Both the position numbers and the translations under genes were made by a program. The notes under the pieces are model-generated. The model saw only the letters and a program-made list of their open reading frames with translations, had not been told where the DNA came from and did not search any database. A DNA stretch of 64,000 nucleotides from DATEBA01 sp035288045 (GTDB lineage: Bacteria; Actinomycetota; UBA4738; HRBIN12): assembly GCA_035288045.1 (NCBI GenBank), contig DATEBA010000005.1:1-64000 (forward strand), written 5' to 3'. This document shows, piece by piece, positions 59,928 through 64,000 of this stretch. Within the stretch, counting starts at the first letter, position 1. The number at the start of each line of letters is the position of its first letter.

Positions 59928-62017
59928 ACCTCGAGCCGCTCCTTGCTCCTCGATCCATCGCGATCATCGGTGCTTCGGAGAAACCAGACTCCTGGGCACC
60001 GGAGATCTATCGGAGCCTCATGCACCTCGGCTACGGCGGCGAGCTCTACCCGATCAACCCGAAGTACGAGGAGGTCTGGGGCAGACCCTGCCACGCTTCG
60101 ATCCTGGAGGTTCCCGCGAAGGTCGACCTCGTTGTGGTCGTCGTCCCGGCGCGCGTGGCGGTGCGGATGGTCGACGACTGCGGCAGGGCCGGCGCGCGCG
60201 GCGTCATGGTCGTGTCGAGCGGCTTCGCCGAAGCCGGCGAGGAGGGGAGGGAGCTACAGGCTGAGCTCCGGGCGACTGCGATGAGGCACCGGCTCCCGGT
60301 TCTCGGGCCCAACGTCGAGGGGTTCGTGAACTACGTGGAGCGCGTGGCGCCATACGGAACGACGCCGCCCCCCGAGCCGGTCCCGGGCGGGATCAGCGTG
60401 ATCTCGCAGAGCGGCACCGTTGCCTGGACGATGAACCAGATGGCGTCGGACCGGGGCGTGGGCCTCCGGATCATCCTCGGCGTGGGCAACGAGGCCGTGG
60501 TTGGCCTCGGCGATATGTTCGAGTGGGCGGCCGCCGACCGTCACACGAAGATCGTCGCGAGCTACCTCGAGACGATGCGCGACGTCGAGGGCATGGGTCG
60601 CGGGCTGGATGCGCTCAGAAGGGCCGCCAAGCCGGTGCTGATCTGTGCTCCCGTTGGCCGGAGCGAGGCGGCGCGCCGCTCGATCGTCGCTCACACCGGC
60701 GCGCTGGCGGGGAACACCGGACTCCGCGACGCGTGGCTGCGCGGTTTGGGCGTGATCCTCGTGAACGACCCGGTGGAGATGTTCGAGGCGGCGGTGCTTC
60801 TGTCGTACCACCGCAAGCTCCGGGCCACCGGCGTCGCCGCGGCGCTGCAGTCGGGAGGCGCCTGCACGCTGTTCGCCGAGGCCGCGGGAGCGGCGGGGCT
60901 GGAGCTGCCCGAGTTCGCGACCTCGACCAAGCGCAAGCTGAGGAAGGCCCTGCCGCACTTCGCCAGCCAGAACAACCCGCTCGACGTGACCGGCCAGGCG
61001 GCCGTCGAGACCGACATGTACGTGGGTGCGCTCGAGGCTCTCGCGACCGACCCGAAGGTCGGCTTCGTCGGCTTCGATGCGTTCCCGCCGCGCCTCGAGG
61101 ACGAGGGCGTTTGGGCCGAGCCGGTGCTGAAGCGTGTCCGCGAGCTCCAGAAGGAGACCGGAGTCGTCTTTGCCTCGGTTGCGATGAGCTCGCTCTCCTA
61201 CACGAGGGCGGCCAAGGACTTCGTGGACGATGCCGGGTTCCCATTCATCCAGGGGCACCGCGCGTCTGCCGGCGCGATCCGAGCGCTCGTCGAGCTGCAG
61301 GGGACGAAGGCGCGGGCGACGCGGCAGGTTCCGGCGCACGCGAACCGCGGGAGGGCCATGCGTGTGCTGTCGGGGCTGTCTGGCACGCTCGACGAGGCCC
61401 AGGCGGCGAGGCTCCTCGAGCTCTACGGTGTGCCGCGGCCGGAGGAGCGGGTCGTCGATACCCCGGAGAGAGCTTCGGCCGCGGCACGCGCGATCGGCTT
61501 CCCCGTCGCGATCAAGGCGGTCGCGCCCGAGCTGCCGCACAAGGCGAAGCTCGGTGGGGTGCGGCTCGCGATCGGGTCCCCGGCCGACGCCGAGCTCGCG
61601 GCGGCCGATGTGTTTCGGATCGCGCGACACGCCGGCGCGCGGAGGCCGCAGGTGATTGTCCAGCGGATGGTCGACGGGGCCGAGATACTCCTCGGGGCGG
61701 TCGTCGACGAGCGGTTCGGGGCTTGCGTGACCATCCGGCCGGGCGGCGCGCTCGCGGAGGCCGGCGGGGCCACGTTCGTCCGCGCCCCGCTCACCGCCGC
61801 GCAGTCGCTCGCCTACGTCGACGAGCAGGGCGATCGCTGCCGGTTGGACCCGGCTCGCCACGACGTGCGGGCGGTCGCCAAGGCGGTCGAGGCGATCGCG
61901 CGGGCGGCGCACGACCTGCGCGGGCGGCTCGCATCGCTCGAGGCGAACCCGCTCATCGTGATGCACAAGGGGGCCGTTGCCGTGGACGCGTTAGCGGAAG
62001 CACGGCCGTCCGCGTGA
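59924..62017 (+). CDS. NDP-forming acyl-CoA synthetase, fused alpha-beta type
   Basis: A 697-residue protein. An N-terminal CoA-binding domain (residues about 1-130, SIAIIGASEKPDSWAPEIYR) is followed by succinyl-CoA-ligase-like domains (SVISQSGTVAWTMNQMA; QSGGACTLFAEA). The phosphohistidine is likely His257 in AHTGALAGN. A C-terminal ATP-grasp domain spans about 470-697 (VAIKAVAPELPHKAKLGGVRL; EILLGAVVDERFG). It would make acyl-CoA from a carboxylic acid using ATP, or the reverse with energy gain. ATG 59924 overlaps the crotonase stop; longer frame extension into that gene was rejected. Substrate unknown. Confidence 0.9.
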   Translation: MNLEPLLAPRSIAIIGASEKPDSWAPEIYRSLMHLGYGGELYPINPKYEEVWGRPCHASILEVPAKVDLVVVVVPARVAVRMVDDCGRAGARGVMVVSSGFAEAGEEGRELQAELRATAMRHRLPVLGPNVEGFVNYVERVAPYGTTPPPEPVPGGISVISQSGTVAWTMNQMASDRGVGLRIILGVGNEAVVGLGDMFEWAAADRHTKIVASYLETMRDVEGMGRGLDALRRAAKPVLICAPVGRSEAARRSIVAHTGALAGNTGLRDAWLRGLGVILVNDPVEMFEAAVLLSYHRKLRATGVAAALQSGGACTLFAEAAGAAGLELPEFATSTKRKLRKALPHFASQNNPLDVTGQAAVETDMYVGALEALATDPKVGFVGFDAFPPRLEDEGVWAEPVLKRVRELQKETGVVFASVAMSSLSYTRAAKDFVDDAGFPFIQGHRASAGAIRALVELQGTKARATRQVPAHANRGRAMRVLSGLSGTLDEAQAARLLELYGVPRPEERVVDTPERASAAARAIGFPVAIKAVAPELPHKAKLGGVRLAIGSPADAELAAADVFRIARHAGARRPQVIVQRMVDGAEILLGAVVDERFGACVTIRPGGALAEAGGATFVRAPLTAAQSLAYVDEQGDRCRLDPARHDVRAVAKAVEAIARAAHDLRGRLASLEANPLIVMHKGAVAVDALAEARPSA

Positions 62018-62865
62018 TCTACGGGCTCGCCGCGGCGCTGGGGTGGGGGTTCTCGGACTTCACCGCCGCCGTCGTCTCCCGGAGGATCGGCAGCTTCACC
62101 ACGGTCGTTGTGTCGCAGGTCACCTCGGTCGTTCTGCTGCTCGGTCTGGTCGCGGTCGTCGGACCCTCGTTCGACGGGCTCGGTCCAGGGTCGCTCGGCC
62201 TGCTGGTGTTGAACGGGTTCCTGCTCGCCATCGCCTACGTGATCTTCTACCGGGCGCTTGCGATCGGACCCGTGGGCCTCGTGTCGCCGATCGTGGCTGC
62301 CTACGGGGGGGTCGCCGTGCCACTGGCGATCCTCCTGCTCGACGAGCGGCTCTCCACGCTCCGGTTGGTGGGCACCGCCGTCACCGTCTGCGGGGTCGTT
62401 CTCACCTCCACCGATGTCCGCAAGCTCTCGGGGGGGCGGCAGTGGAGCGGCACCGGGATCGCGTTCGGCCTCGGCTCGATGGTCCTGTTCGCGGTCGCGA
62501 CGATCGTCATGGGCTACACCGTGCGGGAGACCGGATGGATGCAGACGGTGGTCGTCTCGAGGAGCGTCACCGCCGCGCTGCTCGTCGGCGCGGCTTACCT
62601 CCGCCGCACCGGCGTTCGGTCGGCCGGGGTGACGGGTCTTGCCGGCGCCGCGTTCATCGGACTGGCCGACATCACGGGGGTGGGGTTCTACGCGCGCGGG
62701 GCGGAGGTTGGCCTCGTCTCGATCGTCGCCGCCGTTTCGGCGACCTTCATCCTGATCCCGGTGATCGGCGGCGTAGTGCTCCTCGGCGAGCGTCCCGCCC
62801 CGAACCAGTCGCTCGGCGTCGCGATGGTCCTCGCAGGCCTCGTTCTGATCGGCCTCGGGGGCTGA
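62014..62865 (+). CDS. EamA/DMT-family transporter
   Basis: A 283-residue protein with ten membrane segments in two five-helix EamA repeats (AAALGWGFSDFTAAVVSRR; ALAIGPVGLVSPIVAAYGGVAVPLAILLLDERL; second half ending LLGERPAPNQSLGVAMVLAGLVLIGLGG). It exports or imports small metabolites. The GTG start overlaps the synthetase stop (GTGA), so it belongs to the same operon. Confidence 0.88.
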   Translation: MIYGLAAALGWGFSDFTAAVVSRRIGSFTTVVVSQVTSVVLLLGLVAVVGPSFDGLGPGSLGLLVLNGFLLAIAYVIFYRALAIGPVGLVSPIVAAYGGVAVPLAILLLDERLSTLRLVGTAVTVCGVVLTSTDVRKLSGGRQWSGTGIAFGLGSMVLFAVATIVMGYTVRETGWMQTVVVSRSVTAALLVGAAYLRRTGVRSAGVTGLAGAAFIGLADITGVGFYARGAEVGLVSIVAAVSATFILIPVIGGVVLLGERPAPNQSLGVAMVLAGLVLIGLGG

Positions 62866-62935
62866 CTGGCCGTCTGTGCCCGGGGGTACTATCCGCGAGA
62901 GGATCGACGCCGTTCGAGCGCATCGGGAGGGAATC

Positions 62936-63331
62936 GTGTCCAAAGCACCCGAAACCATCGGCGAGCTCATGACTAGGGATGTGGTGGCGGTTGCTCCGGC
63001 CGACACGGTGGAACGCGCGCTCCGGGCGATGATCGAGCGGGACATCGGCTCCGTCGTCGTGGCAGAGGGCGGATCCGCGGTCGGGGTCTTCACAGAACGG
63101 GATCTCAGCCGCCGCGTGATAGACGACCCGGAGCTGCTGGGGAGACCCGTGATCGCGGCGATGTCCTCTCCAGTCGTGTCGGTGGGTCCCGACACCGAGG
63201 TTGTGGACGCCTTCGAGCTCATGAACACAAACGGGATCCGTCGGCTGCCCGTCGTGGAGGACGGCCGTCTCGTAGGGATCGTGACCGAGCGCGACCTGTT
63301 GCGCTGGGTGGGCCAGGTGGCGAAGGAGTGA
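62936..63331 (+). CDS. CBS-domain-pair protein
   Basis: A 131-residue stand-alone CBS pair. The first repeat starts IGELMTRDVVAVAPADTVERALRAM and the second MSSPVVSVGPDTEVVDAFELM, each followed by the typical GVFTERDLSRR and GIVTERDLLRWV. CBS pairs bind adenosine nucleotides and regulate partner proteins. GTG 62936 is supported by GGGAGGGA at 62925-62932; an earlier in-frame start at 62876 has no site. A partial nucleotidyltransferase-like gene follows 4 bases after the stop. Confidence 0.9.
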   Translation: MSKAPETIGELMTRDVVAVAPADTVERALRAMIERDIGSVVVAEGGSAVGVFTERDLSRRVIDDPELLGRPVIAAMSSPVVSVGPDTEVVDAFELMNTNGIRRLPVVEDGRLVGIVTERDLLRWVGQVAKE

Positions 63332-63335
63332 GGGC

Positions 63336-64000
63336 GTGAGCTCGGCCTCCTTCGATTCCGCGGTCGAGACGGTCCGCGCCGCCGCGGCGCGCGACGTGCC
63401 GCTTCGGCTCCTGGGCGGACAGGCGGTCCGGCTCCTTTGTCCGAACTTCCCGCCTCGCGTGCGCGACGACCAGGACATGGACTTCGCATCGGTGTCGTCG
63501 GCGAAGGGGTCCGTGATGGAGTTCCTTTACGACCTCGGCTTCGTTGGTGACAAGCGCTTCAACACGATGCACGGGCACAAGCAGATGTACTTCACCTCCC
63601 CGGGAGGAGGCACGAGCGTGGACGTGGTCATGGATCAGCTGAACATGTGCCACGTGCTCGACTTCAGGGACAGGATCGATCGGATGCCGTACACGCTTGA
63701 CGTGACCGACCTCCTCCTGTCGAAGCTCCAGGTGGTCGAGCAGAACGAGAAGGACGTCCAAGACATCGTCTACCTGCTCTGCGCCCACGAGGTGAGCGAA
63801 GGCGACGAGCCCGGCGCGGTCGGGCTCGCCCGGTTCGGGGAGGTCGTCGGTAACGACTGGGGATGGTGGCGAACCGTCACGGGCAACCTGGATCGGGTCG
63901 TCGAGCTGGCCGGCGGCGAGCTAAGCCGACTGGTGCCAGCCGGCGCCGCCCACGACCCCGTCGTGCAAGGCTCCGCCCTCCGCCGGTTCGCCTACGAGAC
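63336..64000 (+). CDS. Nucleotidyltransferase-like protein, truncated by the window end
   Basis: An open frame from GTG 63336 runs to the last base without a stop (221 full codons). It starts SSASFDSAVETVRAAAARDVPLRLLGGQAVRLL and continues with DDQDMDF, then a helical C-terminal part with DLLLSKLQVVEQNEKDVQDIVYLLC. The GG-x11-to-15-D-x-D layout and the following K-x-Q pattern resemble the AbiEii/MNT-type nucleotidyltransferase fold. AbiEii proteins act as toxins, but other members are housekeeping enzymes, and no antitoxin is seen. The rest of the gene lies outside the window. Confidence 0.65.
   Translation, partial: MSSASFDSAVETVRAAAARDVPLRLLGGQAVRLLCPNFPPRVRDDQDMDFASVSSAKGSVMEFLYDLGFVGDKRFNTMHGHKQMYFTSPGGGTSVDVVMDQLNMCHVLDFRDRIDRMPYTLDVTDLLLSKLQVVEQNEKDVQDIVYLLCAHEVSEGDEPGAVGLARFGEVVGNDWGWWRTVTGNLDRVVELAGGELSRLVPAGAAHDPVVQGSALRRFAYE

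Noticed and set aside
1..64000. tRNA, rRNA, CRISPR arrays or insertion sequences.
   Set aside because: No cloverleaf-type sequence, repeat-spacer array, transposase or terminal inverted repeats could be recognised; the GTTCGA-like matches all lie in coding DNA.

Overview
The window is a gene-dense, very GC-rich bacterial chromosome segment with GTG starts nearly as common as ATG. The protein content points to an uncultivated-type actinobacterium (Actinomycetota): a DUF6457 protein beside moaA, a DUF3054 membrane protein, an LLM-class F420-type oxidoreductase, MMPL with a TetR repressor, KamA, a DosR-like two-component pair, and several probable leaderless starts. This placement is an inference from gene families; no rRNA or tRNA gene was found. 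No insertion sequence, prophage, CRISPR array or integron was seen. No stretch over 300 bases lacks a gene; the longest gaps are 5368-5646 and 58902-59096.

Region 1 (81-5367): a PrmC-like methyltransferase coupled to an S9 peptidase, a MauE/TlpA thiol-redox pair, then on the minus strand a DUF6457 protein followed by moaA (molybdenum cofactor synthesis). Region 2 (5456-18809) is the centrepiece. It encodes a Tat-exported type II DMSO-reductase-family molybdoenzyme: alpha, a small unknown protein, a four-cluster Fe-S beta, a TorD chaperone, and a haem-b gamma with a C-terminal anchor. Two polytopic membrane proteins and a MoaB-XdhC fusion follow, then a sulfatase and a phosphoesterase. Two DosR-like boxes lie upstream. 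Alpha's N-terminal cluster motif is C-x3-D-x3-C-x39-C, which hints at the periplasm-facing nitrite oxidoreductase/pNar branch; the substrate is unknown.

Region 3 (18830-25229): a TetR regulator and a five-gene peptide ABC importer. Region 4 (25233-37942): a divergent lysine 2,3-aminomutase, two paralogous GGDEF-EAL proteins, transketolase divergent from a phosphoribulokinase-like gene broken by an in-frame amber codon, a DEAD-box helicase, and a GAF histidine kinase/LuxR regulator pair with a tiny zinc-ribbon protein upstream. Region 5 (38066-48818): a blue-copper lipoprotein, an unknown lipoprotein, tdh-kbl for threonine breakdown, a TetR/MMPL pair with a palindrome laid over a consensus promoter, an F420-type oxidoreductase, an AlkD-like protein, and an FAD oxidoreductase. 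Region 6 (48815-54415): alpha/beta hydrolase, SDR, crotonase, ABM protein, aldehyde dehydrogenase and MFS transporter. Region 7 (54487-58901): a polyamine ABC importer split into potA (+) and potDBC (-), with a strong hairpin between potD and potB. Region 8 (59097-64000): a second crotonase, an NDP-forming acyl-CoA synthetase, an EamA transporter, a CBS-pair protein and a truncated nucleotidyltransferase-like gene.

Together these suggest a respiratory heterotroph that imports peptides and polyamines, breaks down amino acids, fatty acids and aldehydes, and has a specialised exported molybdoenzyme respiration or oxidation with dedicated cofactor genes nearby. All ten convergent gene pairs end within 10 bases of each other or overlap, leaving almost no space for classical terminators.
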